Source: Bryoerythrophyllum caledonicum (taxonomy: Eukaryota > Streptophyta > Bryopsida > Pottiales > Pottiaceae). Taken from it: a stretch of DNA of 64,000 nt. The DNA is taken from assembly GCA_963971425.1 (NCBI GenBank), contig OZ020518.1, positions 5,559,989-5,623,988 on the forward strand, in the 5' to 3' direction. The translations under genes and the position numbers were made by a program. The first letter of the stretch is position 1. Every line of letters starts with the position of its first letter. Shown piece after piece: positions 1 through 12,054 of this stretch. The notes under the pieces were generated by a model. The model worked only from the letters and a program-made list of their open reading frames with translations. It had not been told where the DNA came from and searched no databases.

Positions 1-239
1 ACACCCCAAATCATTCTCCCCATTCTGGCAGCGCTGCTGGTAATGACTGTCACTAAAGGACTGGGATGTGTGCTGCTGCAGATTGCTACAGTTGAGATTC
101 CGCTCCTGTTCTCATACAGTCACTCAGATCATGTTACCGAATAAACTTACAGTACCCCGGCATGTAAGTCAACAGCATGTCAAAAGAGGGTCAGGGTGAT
201 GGCAATGATCCTGCTTTTTTCTTTTCTTTTCTTTTTTTA

Positions 240-1250
240 AATTTTGACACAAGTGACAGCAAAACTTCACTTGCCAAGAGAAAACCAGAACAACAAAAAA
301 GTGCGCCACACCTCAGGGCCACTTCACACTATGCCCAAGTCGAGTGACCGTCCGTCAAAATGAGTGGCCAAACTATGGTGAGAGGCCAAACTTTTTTGCC
401 AAAAAAATACATTAAGTAATATAAATTGAAGGTTTGGCCGGTCGTGGTGTGAAGCCTCAAAGGCCAAGTCCAAAGTCCAAACCCCATATCATTACGCCAA
501 AAAAAATCAGCCAAAAAAATCCGCCACTTTGGCCATTCTAGCAATCTCATTGGTGGAAATTGACGACCACTCGACTTGGCCACCAAGTGTAAAGCGGCCC
601 TCAGACCGACCCAACAACTCAAGCAACTCACGAGCCCATAACACTCCCGACTACACACAGCCTCAAAACAATCCCAATTGGTGCCAAACCGGGTGGTGGC
701 AACAATCCTGCTTTTATCAAAGTTGGCGTGTTGTAGAGCATAATGATGAAGTCCCACGTAGTAACAGCCTGAGAGCAATCCCAAAAGCAGTGATGAATGC
801 TCTTAACTTCTCCAAGAGGACGCACCTCACACCTATCATCCACGTCAAGGAAAGCATGGTGCCTCCACTAGTTCACAGCAACCGCTTGGTGCCACACTTG
901 CCAGATAAAGCGTGCCTCTTTGCCAGCCATTTCTTTATCCCACACACTCGCCGACTTGAATTGAAATTGAGGGGGCAACACATTCCTCCACTTATTGGCA
1001 GCCACGTTGAGAAGAAGTTGGCAGGTCCTTAGCTAATCACAACGCCATCTTTGTGAAGTATGTCTGATCGACTCTGTACTCGACCAACAGACTCTAACAA
1101 GGTCCTAGTTTAAAGTGCACATCCTTCCATAGGAAAGGAGGTGGCTTTTGCAATCCTTGTGAGAGCTGCCCCTTGAGGAAGGGACTATCCAAACACTCTC
1201 CAGAAACCCAAAGATGATACGAGTATTATCGGTCACGGCCAGCACATGGA
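240..1250 (-). pseudogene. LINE (non-LTR retrotransposon) 3' fragment
   Basis: Decayed 3' part of a LINE on the minus strand, interrupted by a MITE at 316-600. Around 628-843 the minus strand reads a zf-RVT-like stretch (Cys, then a Lys-Ser-Ile-His-His-Cys-Phe-Trp core and another Cys). Further on it reads ATTRFGTNWDCFEAV, which closely matches ATTHFDANWGCFEAV near the end of the LINE at 23.7-26.3 kb. A T-rich run at about 214-240 on the plus strand would be the A-rich tail of a minus-strand LINE. Frames are broken by several stops. The 5' limit is uncertain; weak similarity may reach about 1500. It encodes no function now. Confidence 0.6.
316..600. mobile_element. Harbinger/Tourist-like MITE, copy F1 (285 bp)
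   Basis: A short non-coding element with terminal inverted repeats of the GGGCCGCTTCACAC type (left end GGGCCACTTCACAC, right end complementary with two changes). It is flanked by the 3-bp duplication TCA at 313-315 and 601-603. Two longer relatives lie at 18119-18639 and 30718-31257, so this copy is an internally deleted derivative. Ends starting GGG plus a 3-bp TNA target duplication are typical of PIF/Harbinger MITEs. It lies inside the LINE fragment. Confidence 0.85.
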
Positions 1251-2995
1251 ATACGCGCATGTGTTGCGTGACCACATATGCCACAACACCTCGTTTCAGC
1301 TCTTACCAGTAAAAAGAGGGCGCTCTGCAGGGACTACGCAATGATCGTGCTTTGATTGGAGTGGGCCATCACAATTCTCCCCCACACCACCCTGCCGTAG
1401 TCCGTGAGTCCTTGCCAAACAACACTCTACACATTCGGTACCCTTCACCGTTGTTGATTGAAGTTTTTTTTCTTGTGCCAAAAAAAGAGGTCAAGAAGAA
1501 TTGAGCCCCTTGCTCATACCAACAAATCCTATAGTGACTAAAATTAGTTAAAAGCTTCAATAAACCTAACTGCTACTACACTAAACTTTATGTTTAGTAT
1601 AGTCACACTATATGATTTGAAAGTATTGTAAGTTTTTACTTTTGAAGAAGGATTTTACTTTTGAAGAAGGAGGCATACGACGAGGAGGGTCGGGCTACCA
1701 CCTTTGCCTTCCTTGTCGGGTGCCTCCCTACTGGTGAAGCTCCCGCCTGGGGAACTCTCCCGGCATAACACCTATGATGGATTTCACGGCCCATGCTACT
1801 TGAACATTTGCCCAACTTACAGCCCTCGTGAGTGCAACTTAACAACCCACCAACTCATATTCCCTCCATGAAGTCAATAGAAGACAAACTTATAAACAGT
1901 TGCCTCTATTATAAACACTTTCCAAAACATCAACAATATGGCAATGCAACATGCCATGTCAATTCTCTTTGATATGCAAAGACTCGAAAATAACTAACCC
2001 CTACTAGAATCTATTATTTTAGTCTAAAATACCCAACCCCTACTATTTGAGCTATCTATTTGTTATAGTGTCTATCTTCAAGAGGATGAAGTAGTCTCAT
2101 ACTACTAACCTATATTTTGCGATGGGCATTGATATAGTAGTGGAAAAAACATACACTTTATTCATGTCGACTACCTCCAGAGACCGGAGTTCTTCTTCTG
2201 GTGGTTGCACTATGTATAGCCTATGGTAGTGATGTAGTCATACCAAGGCTACTACACTAGATTCCATCAGAACTCTGAAGATAAGCGCCTTAGGACCGGA
2301 ATAGGATTGGGATGAGTGACCTCCCAAGAAGTCTTGGTTTTGCATCCATTTTAAAATTCCCTTCATGAAATTAATCAAAGACACATTCAAAATCCCAATT
2401 GCCTCCACTAGAAACACGTTTTAAAACATGATCACCATTGCTAACCAACATGCGATGTCTATTCTCCTCCTAAGAGAAGACTAGAAAACAACCAACTCCT
2501 ACTCGAGTCACATACATTATAATAGAATTGAATAACCCATGCCGGATCAAAGAATACAAACAAACTACTTCACCTCCAACACTGTACGCACTATACATAA
2601 TACCCTTCACCTCCCCATCAAACCTAAAATGGCTCTTTTAAGCTTCTTTGTCTATAGTGCCTATCCTTGAGAAGGGAAGTAGTTCGAGACTACCAATCCT
2701 TTGTCTAGTAGGCATTATTTTAGGGACAAAATGAGTAGACACTTTATTCACGTCGGCCTCCTTTGGAAACCAAAATTCTTCTTCTTCTTAGCGATTGGTC
2801 TCAATTATATAGAGCAGCCATGACTTCATGGTTACGAGCACGTATCATTATCAACAAAAAAATTAAATCCATCCCCTCCTTTCAATAATCCTCGTTTCTC
2901 CAAACTCAACAGTAAGTCACCAAATATTTTCCCCCATACTTAAGTATAGCAACTTCCCACTTACACTCAATCATAAGCCGTTAATCTAAATGCCA
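1250..2995. repeat. Gene-free stretch holding a diverged direct duplication
   Basis: No gene is supported. Two related blocks follow one another: about 1850-2260 and about 2345-2830. The first contains TTCCCTCCATGAAGTC (near 1860) and an AGACCGGAGTTCTTCTTC motif (near 2178). The second contains TTCCCTTCATGAAATT (near 2357) and the matching motif near 2765. Spacing varies from about 500 to 590 bp because of indels. A third fragment of the same block lies at about 18650-18720, next to MITE F2. The nature of the unit is unknown. Confidence 0.5.
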
Positions 2996-3112
2996 TTAAT
3001 CCTTCAACATTAGGCTGGCTATGGCACGACCATCAGTCTACAAGGGTAGCAGATGATGCTCTCCAAAATTTATTACGCTCATAGATGATGGTCACGCCGC
3101 TAAAGGAATTAA
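2996..3112. mobile_element. Small TTAA MITE, copy 1 (117 bp)
   Basis: Bounded by TTAA at 2996-2999 and 3109-3112. Inside are inverted arms of the GGCTGGCTATGGC / GGTCACGCC type around an unpaired core. The better preserved copy at 48087-48216 and another at 13306-13419 define the family. It is non-coding and fold-back shaped. Confidence 0.6.
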
Positions 3113-4117
3113 CTCAAAGGCCCTCTATCAAGCCACAAAGAAAAGAGAGACACATTTCTAACCACAAGTGGTTGTCAAGAGGTCCACCCTTTGTGCCTCA
3201 CGTCCAAAGCCCACCATATAAACAAGGAGCTTCCATAATAGCTTAGAAAACTAATCAAGGGTAGCTTTAAGGGGGTGAATTTTTTTTTAACTCCAAGCTC
3301 AACCCCTCACACGCAGACACACCACGCAAAGGCCACAACCAAATCCACGCAATGAATCTCAATAAGAGAGAATATAAAATAGAAAGAGAATGTACAAAAT
3401 AATAACATAAAGACTCCAATCAAATCTTTTAAAACAATAAAAGAGGCCCAAAAGAGCGGGCAGCGGGCGGGCGGGAAAAAAAACTGCGCCGCCATTCTGC
3501 CCCTCACCGCGCCCCTTCCCCCATCAATGTTACCCCCCTAATTTAATCTTTTCCAAAATGGTATTTTCTCCAAGGCTTGGATTTTTATTAGGTAATAGTT
3601 ATTCTGAAATCCAATTCCTTGCTGGGGGCGAGATTGGCTGGAAAGAGGTTTTCTTTTTAGCGGGGGGGGGGACTTTTACAAATATGTTTCTATATAAAGT
3701 TTGTTTCCTTTTTCTTTTTGTGCACATGTGCATTTGCTCATTATGTTTATTGCTTTGTGAGTCACCTTTCCATGGGTGAGGATGTTGTTAAGGAGCGAAT
3801 CGTTGTGTTGTTGTGCTTGTTTGTAGTTGGAATAAACTAATTTTCATTTGATTTCTAGGATTTTAATAGTAAAATAGCGTGGTGTACAGTATTGTGGTCG
3901 AGTGAAATAGGATTTCATCTTCACTGATGAAGTCCTATTTTGATTAGTCTTCTTATTTATTTTATTTTCGGTTTTTTTGTCAATTATTACTATGTTTAGT
4001 ATATTAATTTTGTCTTGATTTTAGTGATATACTTCTTGTTAGTACTAAAATTATTTTACCAAAACAAGAAGTATAATACTAAAATCAATATATTCTTGTA
4101 GTGAAATTAACAATCAC
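3113..4117. other. AT-rich gene-free stretch
   Basis: No coding region, RNA gene or recognised repeat is supported. The stretch is mostly T-rich, with a G-run near 3661-3671. A local inverted repeat at about 4025-4100 (ATACTTCTTGTTAGTACT against its complement) could form a hairpin of roughly 25 bp. Confidence 0.4.
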
Positions 4118-4325
4118 TGCACTAAACATTGAATATAGTGTGGATTCATAATTGAAGTAAATCATCCACATTAATTCGCATCAAGCACATGCATGTCAAA
4201 ATCTAATTGGCTATTCATTTTCAAGCAGGTGTATGCCAGTCACTAATTGGGTGTCAATTTCCAATTAGTGTAGAAACTTGAACTATTGTGGTCCACACTA
4301 CATGTAGTGTTTGGTGTAGTTTCTT
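4118..4325 (+). repeat. Dispersed repeat I, copy 1
   Basis: About 205 bp with inverted ends of the TAGTGTGGAT...TCCACACTA type. An inverted copy lies at about 15795-15992. Shared internal blocks include ATCAAGCACATGCATGTC and CCAATTAG beside AACTTGAACTA. It is non-coding and probably a MITE; the class is not determined. Confidence 0.6.
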
Positions 4326-5519
4326 TGGAGCTGTCACATGTTCCAAAGGCAACACTCTCAAGGATTAAGCAATCCGATGAAAGAATCAACCAAAAGACAC
4401 CTATGTTGGTGTAATTGAATGATTTTTCTACATCCATTGGTTGAAAAATCATAAAAGAAGGAACCTTATCATTTATATACATGACATTCACTAATGTAAT
4501 GTGGAGCCAATCAATGCATGGCCCATATATGCTCAAATGAGTCCATTGGGTTTCAATCCCAAACAAATCATATGAAACAAGTGTAATCCACTTCCGATAT
4601 GGAAAGTGTTGGCACTCTCAACGACGAGCCAAGACATGGAATCACGGGGATGACGTATCCCGGTATCACCAATTCCCTGTGTAACGCCATGTCCAGGTAT
4701 CACCTATGTTTTGGCTTCACAAGTTATATAATAATAACATTAAATTAATATAAAGAAGAGATGAATGGTGAACCTAAATTCTGGTAATTTTTAAACGGTT
4801 CTATATAATTCCTACAGTGCAACGTTAATGACTTTTTGACAAATAGAAGAAGTAGAGCTCAAGTTTCCAAAGGAGGCCGGCATCAATACAACGTCGATTT
4901 GTTCCATTGGTCTATGTCCACAAGATATAGGTTGATAATATGAAACTACTTCCCCTCTTGAGGATAGACCTTATGTGACAAGTTGACAAATAGATGAACA
5001 CCTGATCCCTAAAAAGAAGCATTTTTATTTCTTCACTCATGCAGAATAATATTTCTAGACAAACTTGGCATTTTCATAACACTTTGTGCCCACACGAGTG
5101 CCAACATGGTGACCAGAACACAAGAAACAACTTTGTCAGAAAAATACAAAATCTAGGCCTAAAGGCATTATTTTCAAAAGGATTTTGTCCCTTGCTCTAC
5201 TCCTACAAAAATAAAGTTGGCAACTTCCACTATTTTTTTGCCAAGTGGGCAAGACTTTCCACATGACAACCAAGCCTGTCAATAAATGGACCACAGAATT
5301 TTCATAGAAAATAATACCATTTTCGTAAATATAATTTTTCAAATATGATGTTTTATCTGTGTCAATTTTTAATGGGTCTGCTCAAACACTCGCTGCATGA
5401 TGCATGATGCATGATGGTTCTTAGGGTTTAGGATTTAGGGTTTAAAATCAGCTCAAATATGGAAGAAGGTGGTCAAAATTCATGCTACTATATGACCTCT
5501 CTTTCTTTCTTTTTAAATT
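4326..5519. other. Gene-free stretch with short telomere-like repeat
   Basis: No gene is supported. Two small tandem features are visible: the 7-bp unit ATGATGC about three times at 5392-5415, then degenerate plant telomere-type repeats (TTAGGGTTTAGGATTTAGGG) at about 5422-5445. The 4600-4720 part has several GGTATCACC-like words seen elsewhere in family C elements. Confidence 0.45.
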
Positions 5520-5760
5520 TTAACCCCTAATTTCTTTGACAATCTCACACCAAAAACACTTTAATATTGCTCCTTTTAGTGCAATGAGTAAGGAAGAACA
5601 ATATACTTTCATTTCTAGTTTTAAGCATTGGATCTCAATTAACAGTGAATGAAAAAAGTCCCAAGGTGGGCTTTTGCAAATCTTAGGCATGTTTCCATGG
5701 TTGCAATTTATATTTGCAATTCTTGAAATTTTGTATTGAGATGCAAGAAGACGAGATGTA

Positions 5761-7457
5761 CAGTCCCCTCCAGAAAGTAAGGTAACCCCATGGGTCAGCT
5801 CACATGTGTTACACAGTTGATTTGATTGAACATCCAAATTAGGAAGTTGATTCAGCCAAGATAAATTGCAAATATATAATTGTAGTATCTAAGAATGCAT
5901 TTGTGAGCCGTCAGTGGCTTCTAGACTAGCAATTCCATGTGTTACATCAATTTGAGTACCATGTGGTATGTGAAGCTTTATGAAGCAATGTGGATATTTT
6001 TGAGAATAGGGAGCTCTATGAGTACTAAAGTCGCTCAATTTTGGTTGCAATGTCATGAAGTTGAGTAGTTGTGATGATCTGTGAGTTGAGAAGGTCACTC
6101 AAACCTAGAAGGTTTTGCTACAAAATTTGATATCTTGTGATGTTGTAGTTGTTGGTTTAATAGCTCATAGAATTGTTGTGTCTGTCACTAAGCAAATTCA
6201 TTTTCACTCTCCCTCACTAGTACCATGACAAGTTACTTCTTATCAGTAGAAGAGCAAAGTTTTATTGTAGGAATGAACACAGCTGGAGCATATTATAGTG
6301 AAATTGCACTCGTAGTTGGAAAATCAAAAAAGATAATTTCATTAGTCCTCAAGAGATATCGAGAGCGAGGTTCAGTACAAATAGCAAAAAGATCTGGACG
6401 TCCAAAAAAGTTGCAAGAGATTGATCGACGAGTTCTCAAATATGAGATTGTCAAGAATTGTAGAATACCTTTTGCTGAACTTGCTAGTAGCTTGCCCATT
6501 TCTGTGAGTATGAATACCATACGAAAAGAAGTGCATGACCTTGGATCTGGCAACCGAATTGCCAAGAAGAAACCTTTCTTGAATGAGAGACACAAGAAAT
6601 TGAGGTTAACCTTTGCGAAAGAGCATAAACATTGGACGGTCGAACAATGGAAGTTGGTTATTTGGAGTGATGAGTCGTCATTCGAGATCGGTGCTTATTC
6701 ACGTCAAACTCGAGTATGGCGGACTACTTCACAAAAATTTCATTCACAATGTTTAGCACCAACATTCAAGTCTAGAAGGATGTCAATCATGGTTTGGGAT
6801 GCTTTTACTACAACTAGTAAGTGTTTTTTGATTTTAATTCCTTTTAGACAACGCACTCCTATGGACTTTGTAGAGATTGTATGTGAGCAAGGATTATTGC
6901 CCTACTTCTACCACCATGCTAACCATGAAGAATTAGTATTTATGTCGGATGGTGCACCAACACATACAACCAGAGTGATAAAAAATTGCATCAAAGATAT
7001 TGGTTTAAAGATGCTCAATTAGCCTCCAAATTCTCCTGACTTAAACCCTCTAGAAAACATGTGGATGATTTCTAAAGATAGGGTCCAGAAGATGAAAAGA
7101 CCAAAAAACAAAGAGCAAATGTGGAATGCAGTGCAAGCAGCTTGGGAGAGCATATCAACGGAGATGTTAGACAAGTTAGTTGCAAGCATGCCAAAACGGA
7201 TACGAGCTGTTATTGATGCCAGAGGAGGTAGCATACAGTGGTAGTAGTAGTTGTTGATCAATCCAATTTTCAGGTTAGAAATTATTACAAAAGATTTGTA
7301 TTTTTTTTAGCAAGAAGCTTCTACATGTGTAAATGTATGGGAAAAGAAATCTATATTTGATGTGTACATGAGGTAGCATTAGTCAAGTTTTCTTGTTGGT
7401 CTCTTCATGTGTGTGTGAGAAACAACAAGCGGTTACCTTACTTTGTGGAGGGGACTG
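5761..7457 (+). mobile_element. Tc1-like transposon, complete ends (1697 bp)
   Basis: Terminal inverted repeats of 27 bp (5761-5787 and 7431-7457) match at 26 of 27 positions; the outermost bases are CAGT. They are flanked by TA at 5759-5760 and 7458-7459, the target duplication of the Tc1/mariner superfamily. The sister arm of the surrounding hairpin has a single TA at 9058-9059 at the corresponding place, giving an empty site. One transposase pseudogene lies inside, with about 440 bp of 5' and 210 bp of 3' non-coding DNA. Confidence 0.95.
6225..7244 (+). pseudogene. Tc1-like DD34E transposase, one nonsense codon
   Basis: The frame opens at ATG 6225 and reads about 340 codons, with a single in-frame TAG at 7020-7022. 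The N-terminal half has two helix-turn-helix-like parts separated by GRPKK (near residue 60), as in Tc1 transposases. The catalytic part shows the first Asp in WSDESSFE, the second in FMSDGAPTH, and the Glu in NSPDLNPLENMW. The second Asp and the Glu are 34 residues apart, the Tc1 DD34E signature. The stop falls directly before PPNSPDLNPLE at a position where Tc1 proteins often have Trp, so TGG to TAG is likely. The stop removes the catalytic Glu, so the product should be inactive unless read through. No frameshift is visible, so inactivation looks recent. Confidence 0.93.
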
Positions 7458-9926
7458 TACGTGGGAGTGTAGTTTATATTCTCATCGGACTTGTAGAAAA
7501 AAAGTTATGCCATCTTAAAGAAAATATTGTCGAGTGCGCGTACGTCGGGCAAGTCCAAAACTTTTCCTAGGACACTCTGAGATTTTCAATACTAGCAAGA
7601 AATATTATTTCGTTTCAAGTTGTTGAAAAACATTTATTGTCTTTAGTGATAAACGCATTTTTATCCAAAGTCAAATATTCTCACACATTGCCACACATTG
7701 TTTGGCAAGGAACCAAGAAAACTTCTTCTTTTCCACATAAAACTTTGATATCTTTATAAAAAATAAAAAAATAAAAATTCTGTTACTAGACGTGGTGCAA
7801 AACTTGTTCTTGTCTATTTGGATTATCCTTCTAAAACATGTTTTATTCCCAAAAAAGTTAAAACATGAATTGGCACGTTTTGAACCTCCACTCCTTACAC
7901 AATTTTTTGGAATATGCTTCACCTCTTCTCTACCTCTAAAATTGGTGCACAAGCAGTTAATAACATGATCAACATGATGATATAAAATTTAGACCTTCTG
8001 TAGTGAAAACTTTACGACCAAGTGTCAAAGTCAAAGTTTGATGATGTATTCAACGCAGGGATAAAAATGAACCTCTTTTTCTACTTCAAACACTATGATC
8101 ACACAATCCATGCAGTCAAAGTTGATGAAATATTGTTAGTACATTTTTTTATTACTTGTTAAATGAGATCCTACGGTTAAAACTCGAACTACATTTTTTT
8201 TGTTTCCTTCCTTACTCATTGCACTAGAATTAATAGTTTTGAAGTGTTTTTGGTTTGAAGTTGTCGAGGAAATTTAGACCAAAAACACTTCAAAACTGTC
8301 CAATAAGGAAGGAAGCAAAAAAATGTAGTTCAAGTTTTAACCGTAGGATCTCATTTAACACATACTAAAAAAACTATCGACAAAATTTCATCAACTTTGA
8401 CCGCACCGATTGTGAGATTATATTGTTTGAAAGAGAAGAAATGGTTCATTTTCATTCCTAAGAGGATCAACAAACCTTGACTTCACTTGGTGTCAAAGTT
8501 TTGTACTACATAATGTTTCCATTTGATATCATCATGTTGATCATGATATAAACTCCTTGTACACCAATTTTTAGAGGTAGAGAAAAGGTGTAGCCTATTC
8601 AAAAAAATTGTGCAAGGAGTGGAGGTTCAAAACTTGCCAATTTACGGTTTAGTTTTTTGGGAACAAAATATGTTTGAGAATGATAATCGAAATGTTAAAA
8701 AAGAAGGTTTACACCTCATCTTTTAATAGAAAAAATAAAAAGTGAAAAACATGAAGATCTCAAAGTTTCATGTAGAAAAGAAGAAGCTTTTTTGGTTCCT
8801 TGCCCGATAAAGTGTGGCAATGTGTGAGAATCTTTAACTTTGGATAAAATGTGTTTTTTCGCTAAAGACAAGAAATAGTTTTTGACAATATGAAAGGAAA
8901 TAATATTACTTGCTAGTATTGAAAATCTCAAATTTACTACAGTCTTAGCAAAAGTTTTTGGACTTGCCCATCGTACCTGCACTCAACAGTTTTTTCTTCA
9001 AGACGACATAGTTTTTTTCCTGTAATCCCGATGAGAATAAAAAATTATACTCCCACGTACCTCTGCGTCTCCGTACAAAATTTCAAGAATTGCAAATATA
9101 AATTGCAACCATGGGAACGTGCCCAAGATTTGCAAAAGCCCACCTAGGGACTTTTTCCATTTACGGATTAAGTGACATACTCACAAATTTTCATAAACCT
9201 TGACTACATAGGTTGAAAGATTATTGTGTTTGAAACAGAGAAAAGGGCTTGTTTTCTTCCCTATGTTTAGTGGATCAACAAATTTTGACTTCACTTGGTG
9301 TCCAATTTTCACACTATACAAGTTTTAAATCCATTACCATCATGTTAAGCATGGTATTAGTTCCTTGTACACCTATTTTTAGAAATGGAGAAATGGTGTA
9401 GCATATTCAAAAACATTGTGCAAGGAGTAGAGGTTCAAAAATTGTCAATTCATGTTATATTTTCTTGTGAGCTTAATATCTTTTAGAATGAGAATCCAAA
9501 TGGTCAGTAATAAGGTTTATATCACATGATAAAGTTTTATTTGTACCTTGCTCCACAATCTGCAACAATGTGTGAAAAATGTTTGACTTGGATTTATATG
9601 TTATTTTTCACTGAAGTCAAGAGAATTTTTTGGACAGTATGTAAGGATATGATATTACTTGCTATTATTGAAAATCACACATTCAAGAGAGTGTCCTAGA
9701 AAAAGTTTTGGAGTTACCCAACATCCCCGCTCTCTCCATTAGAACTTCAAAACCCTATAAGTTTTTCATTAAATGTTGGATTTAGGGAAAAAATTGGACC
9801 CACACAAAGCTTTTAGTAATGTCCACCTACAATAAATTTCAAAGAAAAATGTGTTGAATTGATACCATAAAAACCCGCCCAAAACTTCAAGAGTCCTCAA
9901 GGGACTTTTGAAAATTTAGGGATTAA

Positions 9927-12054
9927 ACATCAACCACGAATAGTATGTACAAGCACGTAATTTACTTTATAAATATAACCCAAAAATTTATAATAATAAA
10001 ATAGGAAGACTTACACATTTGGATTGAAGATTTGTCCATAACATCTTTCATTTGGAGGTCATTTCAATATTTGAACCTTACAATTCATGTTCAAATACAA
10101 CACCATACATGTAGAATATTGTGACGCCCAGTGACACCTTCTGACAATCAAGGATTGACGTCAAAAGAAAGAAGTTTCCATGAATGGACTTTTTATGAAT
10201 TGATGCACGTTCCTGTGGTATCAATCTAACAATTTTCTTTGAAGTTTTTGTTGTAGAAGGATAAATTTTACCCATTCAAGACAAGAGGCCCATAGGTGGT
10301 CACTTTTGGAATAATTTGCAAATTTGGTGCACCGGTATTTCATCTCTATCTGATCTTCAGTCAAAGTTAAATTTGAAGAATCAATGCTCTTCCAACAAAT
10401 GTGGCGAGAATGTGCGCCATAGTCTGATGGACAAATTATAGTGATTTCCATGAAGATCAGTTGTGATGAAATGAATCCAATGTGTATATGATGTTCTACA
10501 CAATCTATTATATGTGTAGGTTCTCCCAAGCCTAGCCACTCTTGTAGGCCTTAAAGGAGTAGGAGCATTTATTGTGGAAGTATGTATTTTTTATAAAACA
10601 TTCAATGAAATAATTATGCTACCCAAATTTTTTTTTTTACAAAGGGGGACTATAGGCAATTAACCAAGATTCTCAACACAATTTGAGCTTTTTGTATAAA
10701 AGATGCCAATATAACTTCCTTTGAAATTTTACAAAATAAATGCTTTCTACAGTGCAAAGCTTTGAGTCCAAGAAAGAGTCGATGTTTCTTGGTACCTTGC
10801 AGAAAAAAATGTTCATTCTTCGACATTCATAATCACAAAACTTTGGGATTTTCCATCTTTAGTTTTTTTAGTTTTTCTTAATACATGCGACCAAAATAAT
10901 ATTTATGTTCACCATTTGAATGAGATTTTACATGAGATTGAGACCACAACAATAATGTACTTCGTTGATTTTGAACCCCTTCATGTTGCAAGATTGTAAT
11001 GAATATGTTAAACACCTCTAACATATGTAAAGGTTTTTGGACACGTACCTTACATCATATAGATTGTGATGGTGAGAGTGACACCTCAACATAGAGTAAA
11101 TTTTCACTTTCTCAACAACGCTTAGGTGCGTATTGAATTACATTAGGGTGCAAAAAGACAATTGAACTAGCTCTAAATGCTATAATCTTCCTATCCATGT
11201 GATCCAAAATTCTTAGGAAAAATATGTTCTACCAAAAGTACAAGATCTTATTCTTATTATTGTCATCGTCGCTATGGTCTCCGAGTACCCATTCTTTTAA
11301 GGCTTGTGTGGGGTCTAACCCTAAAGAGTCATAATCTTGTTCATAAGAAGTACTTATTTTAAAAACTGCAGTCATGTCTGAAAAACACATGTGGTTACAT
11401 CACACTCTTTCTTTTACATTATACAGTACTCCACTTTAGTTTTTGTTAAACTTAAAAAAGTGAAAAGATAATGGCCTTCAAGTTCAATGAAGAAGAGGCA
11501 ACTCTTTTTCATACTACATGTACAAGGCCAGTACAATGGCCCGTAATAAAAGGCTACAATTTGTACAAAACACAACCTCGTCATAGATATTGCAATAGAG
11601 GGAGAAAGAAAGAAAGAAATAAAAACAAAAAAAATTAAATGATTTTTAACAAATGTTAAAGAAGAGGGAGTCACTGCTCGTTTTGAAAATCCAACGGTGG
11701 GACAGAGCACAATAATTAAATATTCGAAACATGGGCCTTTTGCAAGAGATGGTTGCATTGGGAAAGTATATCGTCTCGTTGTGGAAAATCATGGATGTCT
11801 GACATGTACCATGTCATACGTGTTTCCAACAACTTCGCATAAATTATATGTCGTTCATTCAAGTTGGCACCCTTGCCTGCAGACACAAAATGGACAGCTT
11901 CCTGCAGCGGACAATCATCATTTGCGATCGGGTGAATGGCTCGGGGAACTGGACCAGGGAACGGGGCTGACTGGGTACAATGTCCGGGAGGATGAGGTGT
12001 GGGCCCCATGGACTCACCACTCATCTGAGGTAAACCCGTACGCTAATTGACAAA
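9927..12054. other. Gene-free stretch with a degenerate D-like repeat
   Basis: No gene is supported. At about 10400-10558 there is a worn copy of TTAA family D (shared words GTGATTTCC, AATCTATTA, TAGGTTCTCCCA and GGCCTTAAAGG). Most of the remainder shows no pattern I recognise. An open frame of 117 codons at 11697-12050 has another open frame opposite it and no family motif, so it is not called. Confidence 0.4.

Larger units (their letters stand above)
5639..9171. mobile_element. Hairpin of two inverted family A copies
   Basis: Two A copies face each other about a centre near 8262-8280. The left arm is 5639-8265 (with the Tc1 element removed, about 930 bp); the right arm is about 8275-9171. 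Both arms share features not seen in other A copies, such as an ACGTGGGAGT block and the AATTGCAAATATAAATTGC block, so they are sisters. The outer ends are TTAACAGTGAATG and the complement CGGATTAA, each including TTAA. The unit sits in the outer A copy at a TTAA-like site. A transcript through it could fold into long dsRNA. Confidence 0.75.
5520..9926 (+). mobile_element. Outer TTAA family A element (A1), interrupted
   Basis: The left piece (5520-5642) begins TTAACCCCTAA and runs through the conserved 5' part of family A as far as GGATCTCAATTAA. The right piece (about 9168-9926) resumes with TAAGTGACATACTCAC, the very next part of the family consensus, and ends AAATTTAGGGATTAA. Together they make one non-coding element of about 900 bp, split by a 3.5-kb insertion. 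The whole-copy relatives at 43336-44287 and 28116-29067 show the uninterrupted order. Confidence 0.8.
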
